Origin: Microcoleus sp. FACHB-831
GTDB lineage: Bacteria; Cyanobacteriota; Cyanobacteriia; Cyanobacteriales; FACHB-T130
DNA length: 64,000 nt
Direction: 5' to 3'
NCBI RefSeq assembly: GCF_014695585.1
Contig: NZ_JACJON010000058.1
Coordinates: forward strand, 62,001 to 126,000
Part shown: positions 34,682 through 43,500 of the stretch, in pieces
Position numbering within the stretch: position 1 is the first letter of the stretch
Layout of the letters: each line of letters starts with the position of its first letter
The notes under the pieces: generated by a model
Databases searched by the model: none
What the model was told of the DNA's origin: nothing
What the model saw: the letters and a program-made list of their open reading frames with translations, nothing else
Position numbers and translations under genes: made by a program

Positions 34682-34739
34682 GAAGCATTCGCGCCGATAG
34701 ATTATCGGTAAGTTGTAAATTGTTATCCGCGAATGCTTC
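34682..34739. repeat. Inverted repeat between two paralogous kinases
   Basis: A perfect 12-bp inverted repeat (GAAGCATTCGCG at 34682-34693, its complement at 34728-34739) with a 34-nt loop lies 8 bp after the first kinase stop. It can act as a weak transcription barrier between the two kinase genes. Repeats of this form are common in filamentous cyanobacteria, as I recall. Confidence 0.6.
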
Positions 34740-34865
34740 ACCCTAACAGGTTATGAGTGACAGGTGGCTAAAAATCACCCAATCGGGTGAGTCAGAAGCA
34801 CGAAGCGCGATCGCGACCTCTTCTCTTAACTTGGAAGAGTAGAAGTGTACGTGCAGGGAAATTCC

Positions 34866-37337
34866 ATGTTTAAAAAAAAAGTTGTGACTAATGAAACTGC
34901 GCCACCTGCTGCTCATCTGTCACTCATTAAATGCTATCGAGAAAATATGATTTCTAATTTAGAGTATTTACAAGCTTTACGGAATTGTTGCCGAAATGAA
35001 GCCGCTTTTGAAGAACTTAAAAATCTCTTAAATTTGGCTGGGCAAAGTATTGAGGAAATAGCTATACCAAATCAGCTTCATGAACCAGCCGCGAAGAACC
35101 TCACCCCGCCTCCGGCTCCCCTCTCCGCTTGTCCAGAGGGACTGGGGGGGCGGTGTTTTAATGATGGGCTAACCGGGTTGGATATCAGTCTGCCATCAAC
35201 ACAAATTAACACAGATTTTCAGTCACAAAATGTCACTCATTCTTGGGATTTGCTCCCAACAGAAGCCTCAATGTCCCAATCTGTGCCAGAATTAAACAAA
35301 ATTGCCGCCAACAAGCTCGGAATAATTTTTAAGCTTATAGATCGTAACGATAACTCTCGATGGTTACTATTTGCCCATGCAAGCTGTGAAGAATTATTAG
35401 AATTAACGTCCCATTCAGCTCGCTCTAACCTAATTTTGTTTAAGAATCTGGTTCACCCTGAAGATCGAGAATCTTATGAACAATCGCTGATTGATTCGGC
35501 GGCTAACTTACAGCCGTGGATCTGGGAAGGTCGGGTAATTACCAAATCAGGTAAGCTGAAATGGTTGCAAGGCGCTACCCGCCCTATTGTGCAGGCGAAT
35601 GGCGATATATTTTGGAATGGTTTACTGATAGATATTACCGAGCGGAAAGCGTCGGAGGAAGCGCTTTTGCTCTCAGAAGGAAAATTTTCTATAGCCTTTC
35701 GTCATAGTCCTGATTGTATCAGTATTACTACATTTAAAGAGGGACGCTATCTGGAGGTTAATGATAACTTTCTGGATCTTAGCGGTTATCTTCGTGAAGA
35801 GGTCATTGGACATACTGTAACTGAGATAAATGCCTGGGTAAATCCAGAAGAACGTATAAAAATGCAACAAATATTGCTAGAACAAGGTGCAGTTCACAAC
35901 CTAGAATGTCAGTTTCGCAAAAAGTGTGGCGAAGTTGTAGCAGCCCTCTTGTCAGCAGAACTTGTTAATATTAACGGCGAGTCATCCGTGCTTGCTGTAG
36001 TTACTGATATAACTGAGCGCAAAGCTGCTGAAGCTCTGACTAGAGTCGCCGCTGAACGCGATCGCTTACTTTATGAGATTGCTTTAAAAATTAGGCGATC
36101 GCTGGATCTAAATGAAATTCTGAACACTACTGTAGCGGAAGTCCGGCAATTTTTGCAAGCCGATCGCGTCTTCATCAGTTACTTTGATGAAAATGGACAC
36201 GCACGAGCCGTAGCCGAATCTGTAGATCCCAATTTTAATTCGATTTTGGGATGGGTTACGGATGACATGGCTTTTAGGGAAGTTAAGGAAATTTTTGGTG
36301 GCAATTCCATTCGAGTTATCAACGATACCACCCCAATAAAAAAATCTCCTTTTTTAGCAGAATACTATCACCGCTGTCAAGTAAAGGCTGGTGTTGGCGT
36401 ACCGATTATGTTAGGTGAAAAACTGTTTGGGTTATTGATTGCCAATCAATGCTCTGCACCTCGTGAATGGCAGCAATTTGAAATTGACTTGATAGATCAA
36501 CTGGGAATTCAGGTAGCGATCGCTATTCAGCAATCTTCTCTTTTCCAACAGGTACAAACCCTCAATACTAATCTGGAACGCCAAGTAGAAGAACGCACTA
36601 TTCAGTTACAGCAAAAAATGCAGGAGCTGCAAGAATTAAACCGCATTAAAGATGTTGTTTTACATACAGTTTCTCACGACCTCCGCACATCCGTCCAAGG
36701 AACTATAATGGTTTTTAAAAACCTGCTTGGTTCGCCGGGGGAGAAATTAACCATTTCTCGCTCTATTGTAGAACGAATGATTCAAGGCAACGAGCGCCAA
36801 CTATGTATGATTAACTCCTTGCTTGAAAGCAATTCTACGGAAGTTCAGGGAGTTGTAATTCAGCGAAATTTTGTTCAATTAAATACACTTTTACCAGCAA
36901 TTCTCATAGACTTAGAACCACTGCTGGCGCAAAACCAAGCAACTCTGACCAATATGGTAAATTCGGATTTACCATTAGTTATGGCAGATCCAACTCAGCT
37001 ACAGCGAGTTTTAGAAACCCTCTTCACTACCACCTTAAAACACAACCCACCGGGACTGAATCTGACTCTCAAAGCTACAGTAGAGCATCAGACAATCCGC
37101 TGCACCCTGGAAGATGACGGTGTAGGGATGAGTCAGCTAGAGTGCGATCGCTTATTCGATCTCTACGTGCGCGATCCCCAATCTCGCTGCTCAACAGGCA
37201 CTGGTTTAAAACTACATCTGTGTCGGCAAATTATTACTGCTCACGGTGGACAAATTGGCGTAACAAGTCGCCCAAATAGGGGGACAACTTTCTGGTTCAC
37301 CTTACCCTTGGCAACCATAGAACGACAAGGCATCTAG
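34866..37337 (+). CDS. PAS-PAS-GAF histidine kinase with eroded ATP-binding motifs (paralogue of upstream kinase)
   Basis: Start ATG 34866 (AGGGA seven bases upstream), 823 residues, no membrane segment. Order: N-terminal helical region with a Pro-rich linker (~10-140), PAS (~140-260), PAS (~270-385), GAF (~400-560), HisKA with HTVSHDLRTSVQG (phospho-His H604; the usual RTP Pro is Ser) and HATPase. Compared with the upstream kinase, the N-box NLLTNALNHN is TLFTTTLKHN, so both Asn residues that coordinate Mg-ATP are lost. The G2 box STGIGLGLYL is STGTGLKLHL. The rest of the fold is preserved. It is probably a tandem duplicate that has become a degenerate or non-catalytic kinase, perhaps acting by heterodimerisation. 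Confidence 0.85.
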   Translation: MFKKKVVTNETAPPAAHLSLIKCYRENMISNLEYLQALRNCCRNEAAFEELKNLLNLAGQSIEEIAIPNQLHEPAAKNLTPPPAPLSACPEGLGGRCFNDGLTGLDISLPSTQINTDFQSQNVTHSWDLLPTEASMSQSVPELNKIAANKLGIIFKLIDRNDNSRWLLFAHASCEELLELTSHSARSNLILFKNLVHPEDRESYEQSLIDSAANLQPWIWEGRVITKSGKLKWLQGATRPIVQANGDIFWNGLLIDITERKASEEALLLSEGKFSIAFRHSPDCISITTFKEGRYLEVNDNFLDLSGYLREEVIGHTVTEINAWVNPEERIKMQQILLEQGAVHNLECQFRKKCGEVVAALLSAELVNINGESSVLAVVTDITERKAAEALTRVAAERDRLLYEIALKIRRSLDLNEILNTTVAEVRQFLQADRVFISYFDENGHARAVAESVDPNFNSILGWVTDDMAFREVKEIFGGNSIRVINDTTPIKKSPFLAEYYHRCQVKAGVGVPIMLGEKLFGLLIANQCSAPREWQQFEIDLIDQLGIQVAIAIQQSSLFQQVQTLNTNLERQVEERTIQLQQKMQELQELNRIKDVVLHTVSHDLRTSVQGTIMVFKNLLGSPGEKLTISRSIVERMIQGNERQLCMINSLLESNSTEVQGVVIQRNFVQLNTLLPAILIDLEPLLAQNQATLTNMVNSDLPLVMADPTQLQRVLETLFTTTLKHNPPGLNLTLKATVEHQTIRCTLEDDGVGMSQLECDRLFDLYVRDPQSRCSTGTGLKLHLCRQIITAHGGQIGVTSRPNRGTTFWFTLPLATIERQGI

Positions 37338-37447
37338 CAGCTTTGTGCCATCGATTCTGACGGCAAAAAATGTGGGAACTTTTGAGCGAATAATTTTATC
37401 ACATATCTAAATAAGATAAATCCATCTGAATCATTAAGCTCCTCACC

Positions 37448-38656
37448 ATGACTTTGACTTCAAGCTCCTCCAAGCGTCTACTTCGGCGGTCAATTGCAGC
37501 CATAGCCACCGTAGTCTCAACACTAAATTTCGTAAACCCCAGCCACGCTGCCACTTTTGATCAAAAAGAAGTTGAACAATCTAAATTTATTGCCGTAGCC
37601 GCACCTTATGGCACAAATAGTCATCAACTATTGATTTTGGAACAGATATCAGACAAGCAGCAGTGCTGGAGCGAAAACGGCTCCAGCCCCGTCATAGTAG
37701 ATCCGCTACTGGTGAACTTTGACTTCAGTGGCATTTGCGGACGCAGTACGGACAGCAACGGCTATTCTATCCGGATGGCAGGTACAGATTTGGGACTGAA
37801 GTACAGCTTCAACATCGTCAAAAGCGGTAATGACTTTGTGCTAGTTGGGAAAAATTTTAGCGATCGCAACGCCCCCGTCATCGAAATCGGTAGAGCTAAC
37901 GGCATCAACAACGGCTTCGTGAAAATTAATCTCGATCCGGCTTGGCGGTTTGCCAAAAGAAGCTTCAACGGTAAAACACTAGGTCACGTCTATCTTACTA
38001 GCGACCAAGCACCACCCCCCGGATTTGGCGATGTTGCCACACCTCCAGGCGGAACCTCTTCCTTCCGAGACATCGCCACAGATGTCTATGCTAGAGAAAT
38101 TGAACAAGCAGTATCCCTTGGATTCGTCGCCGGGTTCAAAGAAGACAATACCTTCCGCCCCCAAGTTTCTTTAACTAGAGAACAACTGGTATCTATGGTA
38201 TTGGAATCATTAACCAAGCTACCGAGTGCTAACCTCACAATTCCCACCCAAGCATCATCCCGACCATATCCCGATGTCGATGCTACGCGCTGGAGTGCGG
38301 CTAAAATTCAATGGGCGCGGGATAACAAAATTGTCAGTGGCTATCAAGACGGCTCATTTAAACCCACCCAACCAGTCACCAGAGCCGAACTATTAGCAGT
38401 ATTGCGACGTGCTGCGGAATTTGGGAAAAATATGCGCGGACTCCCCACAGAGCTTGCTGTCAAGAACTCAGCCAAAACCTTCTCAGACACAGAAAAACAC
38501 TGGGCAGCATCACTGGTTAACCAAATGTCTTCTTATTGTAATGTTGCCTCCCCAGTAAATGAAACTGGCAGCAAGTTTGAGCCAAACTCTGCCACTCGTC
38601 GCAACTACGCCGCCGCCGCCACTTTGCGAATGCTTAACTGCGTTAAATCGGAATAA
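37448..38656 (+). CDS. DUF3747 plus S-layer-homology (SLH) domain exported protein
   Basis: A 402-residue exported protein. Signal peptide at ~1-34 (RRSIAAIATVVSTLNFVNPSHA, cleavage after SHA). Residues ~40-185 are the cyanobacterial DUF3747 region (VAVAAPYGTNSHQLLILEQI, NDFVLVGKNFSD). Three SLH repeats follow: FRDIATDVYAREIEQAVSLG (~201), YPDVDATRWSAAKIQWARDN (~270) and FSDTEKHWAASLVNQMSSY (~345). SLH domains attach proteins to peptidoglycan-linked cell-wall polymer. It should be periplasmic or surface-exposed. Four Cys residues may form disulfides. A hairpin lies 23 bp downstream. Start is ATG. Confidence 0.9.
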   Translation: MTLTSSSSKRLLRRSIAAIATVVSTLNFVNPSHAATFDQKEVEQSKFIAVAAPYGTNSHQLLILEQISDKQQCWSENGSSPVIVDPLLVNFDFSGICGRSTDSNGYSIRMAGTDLGLKYSFNIVKSGNDFVLVGKNFSDRNAPVIEIGRANGINNGFVKINLDPAWRFAKRSFNGKTLGHVYLTSDQAPPPGFGDVATPPGGTSSFRDIATDVYAREIEQAVSLGFVAGFKEDNTFRPQVSLTREQLVSMVLESLTKLPSANLTIPTQASSRPYPDVDATRWSAAKIQWARDNKIVSGYQDGSFKPTQPVTRAELLAVLRRAAEFGKNMRGLPTELAVKNSAKTFSDTEKHWAASLVNQMSSYCNVASPVNETGSKFEPNSATRRNYAAAATLRMLNCVKSE

Positions 38657-38675
38657 GGGGCTGGAACTGGGAACT

Positions 38676-38828
38676 TTATCCTCGTTCCCATCCCCTGCGG
38701 GAACGAGGTAATAAACCATCCACGCTTCTAGGCTTGCGATCGCTTGTAATATGCAACCGCGTGTAACCATCTGCCGCACTTAAATAACCAGTTTCATCCG
38801 CTACCGATTCCAACGCCTTTACCGTCAT
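38676..38828 (-). CDS. Possible small ORF of 50 residues, unknown
   Basis: ATG at 38826-38828 (reverse strand) to TAA at 38676-38678 reads MTVKALESVADETGYLSAAD and then GYTRLHITSDRKPRS, with a C-terminus that runs through the GTTCCC hairpin. The first 35 residues look protein-like. It overlaps a repeat and has no recognised homologue, so it may be a remnant of a longer gene cut by the repeat. Confidence 0.25.
   Translation of the reverse strand: MTVKALESVADETGYLSAADGYTRLHITSDRKPRSVDGLLPRSRRGWERG
38680..38708. terminator. Hairpin after the SLH gene (repeat family, partial copy 3)
   Basis: CCTCGTTCCC (38680-38689) pairs perfectly with GGGAACGAGG (38699-38708) across a nine-base loop. It is placed 23 bp after the SLH gene stop. 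The arms match the GTTCCC repeat family. GAGGCAAAGCCTC-like and CTGGGAATGA modules of that family recur at ~38880-38915. Confidence 0.6.
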
Positions 38829-38875
38829 AGTTCCCACGCTTGGTAATTGAAATATTTTATCCTCGTTAAGAAGCG

Positions 38876-39430
38876 TTACTCCTGGGAATGATTCAGGCGA
38901 GGCAAAGCCTCCAGGTATTGCGAATTTTGTAAGATATCAATTGCATAAACGCGAATATTTTTTCCCCACAGTGTTGATTCTTTTTCGTAATTTAAACCAA
39001 CTTTAATGGCAACTTTTTGAGACGCTATATTTCCCGGCTCTATTAACGATATAAGACGGTTACAACCAACTTTTTCAAATCCATAATCTCGAATTGCACA
39101 AGCCGCTTCTGTTGCCAAACCTTGCCCTCAGTATTCTTTGGCAAGTAGATAGCCAATTTCAACTTCTTGCTGTCCATCCACCAACTGGAGACTTAATCCG
39201 CATCTACCAATAAATTTATTATCGGCTTTGTAAATGGTTGCCCACAAACCGAACCCGTTTTTATCGTAACAATTGATTATCCGCTCAACCTGTTGCTTTG
39301 TCTCTTCGTATGTCTGCTTACTGGGATAGAACTTCATAACAACAGGATCGGCGTAAATTGTCGCTAAGTCGTCCGCGTCATCTAAGGTTAAATGTCGCAG
39401 AATCAATCGCGGTGTTTCAGCTACAATCAT
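38876..39430 (-). pseudogene. GNAT acetyltransferase (RimJ/RimL-like) with in-frame UGA
   Basis: The N-terminal part (MIVAETPRLILRHLTLDDADD to EIGYLLAKEY) stops at TGA 39128-39130. The same frame continues GQGLATEAACAIRDYGFEK, then NRLISLIEPGNIASQKVAIK, and ends at 38876. RimJ/RimL-type acetyltransferases have YWGQGLATEA here, so a TGG-to-TGA change (Trp to stop) is the single lesion. The acetyl-CoA-binding motif (Q/GxGxA, in GQGLATEA) lies just after the stop, so the truncated product would be inactive. It is therefore a recently inactivated gene, or a stop that is read through. Confidence 0.85.
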
Positions 39431-39493
39431 CTGCTTTTTGATTTGCTGTTATCAACAAAATTATTCCCAAAAGTAACGCCTTTTAACGAGAAA

Positions 39494-39542
39494 AACAAGA
39501 GGGCGCAACTACTCTCGTGCCAAGTATAGTTGCCCTCTTGTT
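39494..39542. terminator. Long interrupted hairpin
   Basis: AACAAGAGGG-CG-CAACTA (39494-39511) pairs with TAGTTG-CCCTCTTGTT (39527-39542): 10 bp plus 6 bp around a 2-nt bulge. It is in the 242-bp spacer between the GNAT pseudogene and the DUF924 gene. The T-run (TTGTTCAAATTAAATGTTT) on the + strand is weak. Confidence 0.55.
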
Positions 39543-39561
39543 CAAATTAAATGTTTCCTCC

Positions 39562-39591
39562 AAACCCGGTTTCTTCTTTGAAACCGGGTTT
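39562..39591. repeat. AAACCCGGTTTC inverted repeat
   Basis: AAACCCGGTTTC (39562-39573) and GAAACCGGGTTT (39580-39591) are perfect complements across a 6-nt spacer. As I recall, this AAACCGGGTTTC motif is dispersed in filamentous cyanobacterial genomes. It lies downstream of the DUF924 gene on its strand and could also act as a terminator, but no T-run follows. Confidence 0.65.
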
Positions 39592-39672
39592 CTTACTAAG
39601 AGCGCGGCGCAACCCAACTTGCTTAGCCTGTCCAGGCTAGTAGGGGCGCGGTCGGGGGAGAGGTTTTTGGTG

Positions 39673-40248
39673 TTAAAAAGATGATCCGGGCTGCGTGAGA
39701 AATTCTGCCTCTTCGGGTGTTGACTTTCGACCCAAAATCAGATTTCGATGGGGAAAGCGCCCAAAACGCTCAATTACCTCCAAGTGTCGAACTGCGTAGG
39801 AGATAGTGTCAGCACTATCAGGGTCATCACTCAGTTGCTTAAACAACTCCAGCGACTGACGCTGATGATTCAAATCTTCACTGTGTTCAAAAGGTAAGTA
39901 AACAAACCATCGCTGCACTGGTAGCAGTTCTTTATCAAAATTATTAACTACAGCATACTTTGCTGCTGCAAGTGCTTGCGGGTCTGTGGCAAAGGCTTGG
40001 GCAGTACCTCTGAAGATGTTGCGAGGAAATTGATCCAACAAGATAATTAAAGCTAGGCAACTCTGGGGTGAAGACTTCCAGTAATCTAACTGACCCGCAG
40101 CTGCTAGTTCGTAGTCTTGTCGGAAGCGAGTTTGTATCTCTTGGTCAAACTCCGGTTTTTTTGTAAACCATACCTGACGCGGTTTGCCATAACCCGGCTC
40201 ATCTTCTCGTCCAAACCAAAAATCTAAAATCTCATTGACTTGTGACAT
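39673..40248 (-). CDS. DUF924 family protein
   Basis: A 191-residue soluble protein of the DUF924 family: ILDFWFGREDEPGYGKPRQ-type N-terminus with the conserved WF pairs, LALIILLDQFPRNIFRGT (LDQFPRN signature), YLPFEHSEDLNHQRQSLELF and ERFGRFPHRN near the C-terminus. The fold is all-alpha (TPR-like); the function is unknown. The conserved LDQFPRNIFR and FGRFPHRN motifs make the assignment firm. The start is ATG. It is isolated: upstream lies the LOV kinase on the opposite strand, with 257 bp between the starts. Confidence 0.88.
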   Translation of the reverse strand: MSQVNEILDFWFGREDEPGYGKPRQVWFTKKPEFDQEIQTRFRQDYELAAAGQLDYWKSSPQSCLALIILLDQFPRNIFRGTAQAFATDPQALAAAKYAVVNNFDKELLPVQRWFVYLPFEHSEDLNHQRQSLELFKQLSDDPDSADTISYAVRHLEVIERFGRFPHRNLILGRKSTPEEAEFLTQPGSSF

Positions 40249-40505
40249 CAGTTTTTCCTGGGTGCTGCTGAGGATAGATGTTATAAAATATACGTTCTAT
40301 AGCTCGACAGGGCAGGGAAGGAGGAAGTACAGTTTCAGCTTAATAGTATTCATAAAGGATAGAGAGCTTTGAGCAAAGTTCTCGGTGGAAGAGTATTTAT
40401 TTATCTCAGTGAAAATTAAATCTGGAAATTTGGGCATCCTAAGTAGGTAGGACGATATAGCTAAATTTGAGTTTAAATTCACAGCGACCAATCCACTTTT
40501 AATAT

Positions 40506-43500
40506 ATGAATCACATAGATAACCAAGAGCTACTGCAAAAATTTATCCAGCGATCGCCTGCTGCGATCGCCATGTTCGACCACGAAATGCGTTACCTGCT
40601 TTGTAGCGATCGCTGGCGGACAGATTTTAGACTAAGCGGGGATATCAGCCAGCGATCGCTCTATGAGACGTTCAGGGAAGTTCCTGAAAGTTGGAACGAC
40701 CAACTCTTAACCATCGAAAAGGGTGATGAAGAATTTATCAGGCGTTTGGATGGGACTGGGGACTGGGTAAAGTGGGAAGCCCAACCGTGGACTACAAGTG
40801 CAGATGAAATCGGCGGTATCATTATATTTACAGAAATCCTCAGCTCGCGCAAATGGGCAAAATCGGCGCTCAGACAGAGAGAGCAAAACTTCCAGTTGCT
40901 AGTCGAAGGCGTAAAAGACTATGCAATTATTAAGCTGGATACCAATGGACACGTTGTCAGCTGGAACGCCGGAGCCGAAAGGATTAAAGGGTATCAGTTA
41001 GAAGAAATTGTAGGACAGCATTTTTCCTACTTTTACCCGCCTGAAGAGATTGAGCTGGGAAAGCCGGAGCAAAATTTAGAACTAGCAGCAAAACTTGGTC
41101 GGTGCGAAAACGAAGGCTGGCGGGTGCGTAAGGATGGTACGCGGTTTTGGGCAAACGTAGTGATTACAGCTTTGCACGACAGGGAGGGAAATCTGCGCGG
41201 CTTCTCGAAAGTGACGCAGGACATCACCGAGCGCAAACAACAAGAAGAATCCCTACGGTTGCTGGAGAGAGCGATCGCATCTAGTAGCAATGGCATCGCG
41301 ATCAGCGACACCATCCAGCCAGACAACCCGATTATTTATGTCAATCCCCGTTTTGAGCAGATGACTGGATATGCTGCGGCTGAAGTTATTGGTATCAATT
41401 GCCGCTTCTTGCAGGGAACAGACACAAATCAACTAGCGAGCGCTCAACTTAGAATGGCAATTGCTGAGGGCAGAGAGTGTAGTGCAGTCTTGCGGAATTA
41501 TCGCAAAGATGGCACCCTTTTCTGGAACGAACTCCGGATTTCCCCGGTACGCAATCCCCAAGGCAAACTGACAAACTTTATTGGTATCCAAACAGACATC
41601 ACCTACCGGGTGGAAGCTGAAGCAGCCTTACGGCAACTCTTGCAACGGGAATTGCTTTTAGGAGCAATGCAAGAGCGAATTCGCCAATCTTTGAAACTAG
41701 AAGATGTCCTCAACACCACTGTAGCGGAAGTTCGACAAGCTCTCCATGCCGACCGAGCAGCTATTTACCGCTTTGAGCCAGATGGGAGTGGTACTGTAGT
41801 TGTGGAATCGCTGGGTATCGGGGTTTCATCAACATTAGGCATCAATATTCAGGAAAATTACCAGTTATGCGATCGCACCAGCTTATCCAATTTTAGTGAT
41901 CCTCTTGCCACCCCGTACCTCACAGGTGAGATTCAAGCTATTGAAGATATTTACATAGCGGGTTTAGAGCAGGCTCATGTTCAATTGCTAGAGCGGTTTC
42001 AGGTCAGAGCCAATCTGGTAGTGCCGATTTTCCAAGAAAGCGTTGCCACATTGAGCAGGGATTCTCGTTGGCATCAGGGAAGGTGGGAAAATGGTTCTAC
42101 TTCCAACCTTGCAACTGTTAAACCTTCAAACTCCAAATTATGGGGACTGCTAATTGTCCATCACTGTCATGGAACCAGACAATGGCAAAACTGGGAAGTA
42201 CAATTTCTCAAGCAGCTTTCCGTACAACTAGCGATCGCTATTCAGCAAGCTAACCTTTTCGAGCAGCTGCAAGCTGAACTCGCCCGTACTCAATCCGCAG
42301 AAACAGCATTGCGCGTTAGCGAGGAGCGACTACAAGCAATTTTAGATAACTCCACCGCCATGATCTACGTCAAGGATAGGGAAGGACGATTTATTTTGGT
42401 CAACCGTCTATTCCAAACCCTATTCCATCTCGACCGAGAGCAGATAGTTGGCAAAACCAACCACGAAATTTTTCCCAAAGAAGTAGCTGACGCTTTTCAT
42501 ACCACCGACCAGCAAGTAATCGCATCTGGAACTCCGATAGAGTTGGAAGAAGTCGCACCTGTCGAAGGTGTTTTACACAGCTACCTTTCAGTCAAGTTTC
42601 CCCTACAGGATGCTACTGGTGTCCCTTATGCAGTCTGCGGTATCTCCACCGACATCACCGAACGCCAGCAAGCTCAAGAAAGCTTGCGACGCACTAATTC
42701 GCTTTTGAAGGCGCAGCAAGAAGCAGCACTCGATGGCATTTTGGTGATAGACGAGAACAGAAAAGTCGCCTCGTACAATCGTCGCTTCAAAGAATTGTGG
42801 CAAATCCCCGACGAAGTGATGAAGTCTGGGGACGACAGACAACTGCTAGGCTATGTACTCTCAACCCTGGTGCAGCCACAAGAGTTTATTGCCAAAGTCG
42901 AGTATTTATATGCTCATCCAACTGAATCTAGCCGCGATGAAATTTCCTTAAATGATGAGCGCATTTTTGACCGTTACTCATCCGCGGTGCTTTCCCCAGA
43001 AGGAGATGATTATGGCAGAATTTGGTACTTCCGAGATATCACAAGACGCAAACAAGCTGAAGAGGATTTGCACAAGTCTAACCAGCAAATCAACAAGATA
43101 TTAGAAAGCATCAACGATGCTTTTCTTTCCTTAGATCGGGAGTGGCGGTTCACCTACATAAATTCACGAGCCGAGCAGCTTTTGTTGAGAACCAAGGATG
43201 AGTTAATTGGCAAAAATATATGGGATGAATTTCCAGAGGCTGTTAACTCCAACTTCTACTCGCAGTATCACAAAGCTGCTACCGAACAAGTCACGGTTGA
43301 GTTTGAGGAATTTTATTCACCATTAAACACCTGGTATCAGGTGCGAACTTATCCCTATGCCGATGGTTTATCAGTTTATTTCCACGATATCAACGAGCGC
43401 AAACAAGCCGAGACAGTACAGATACAGTTAAACGCATCTATACAAGAAAGGGAAGAAAGATTCCGAACCCTAGTTGCTAATATTCCTGGTGCTGTTTACC

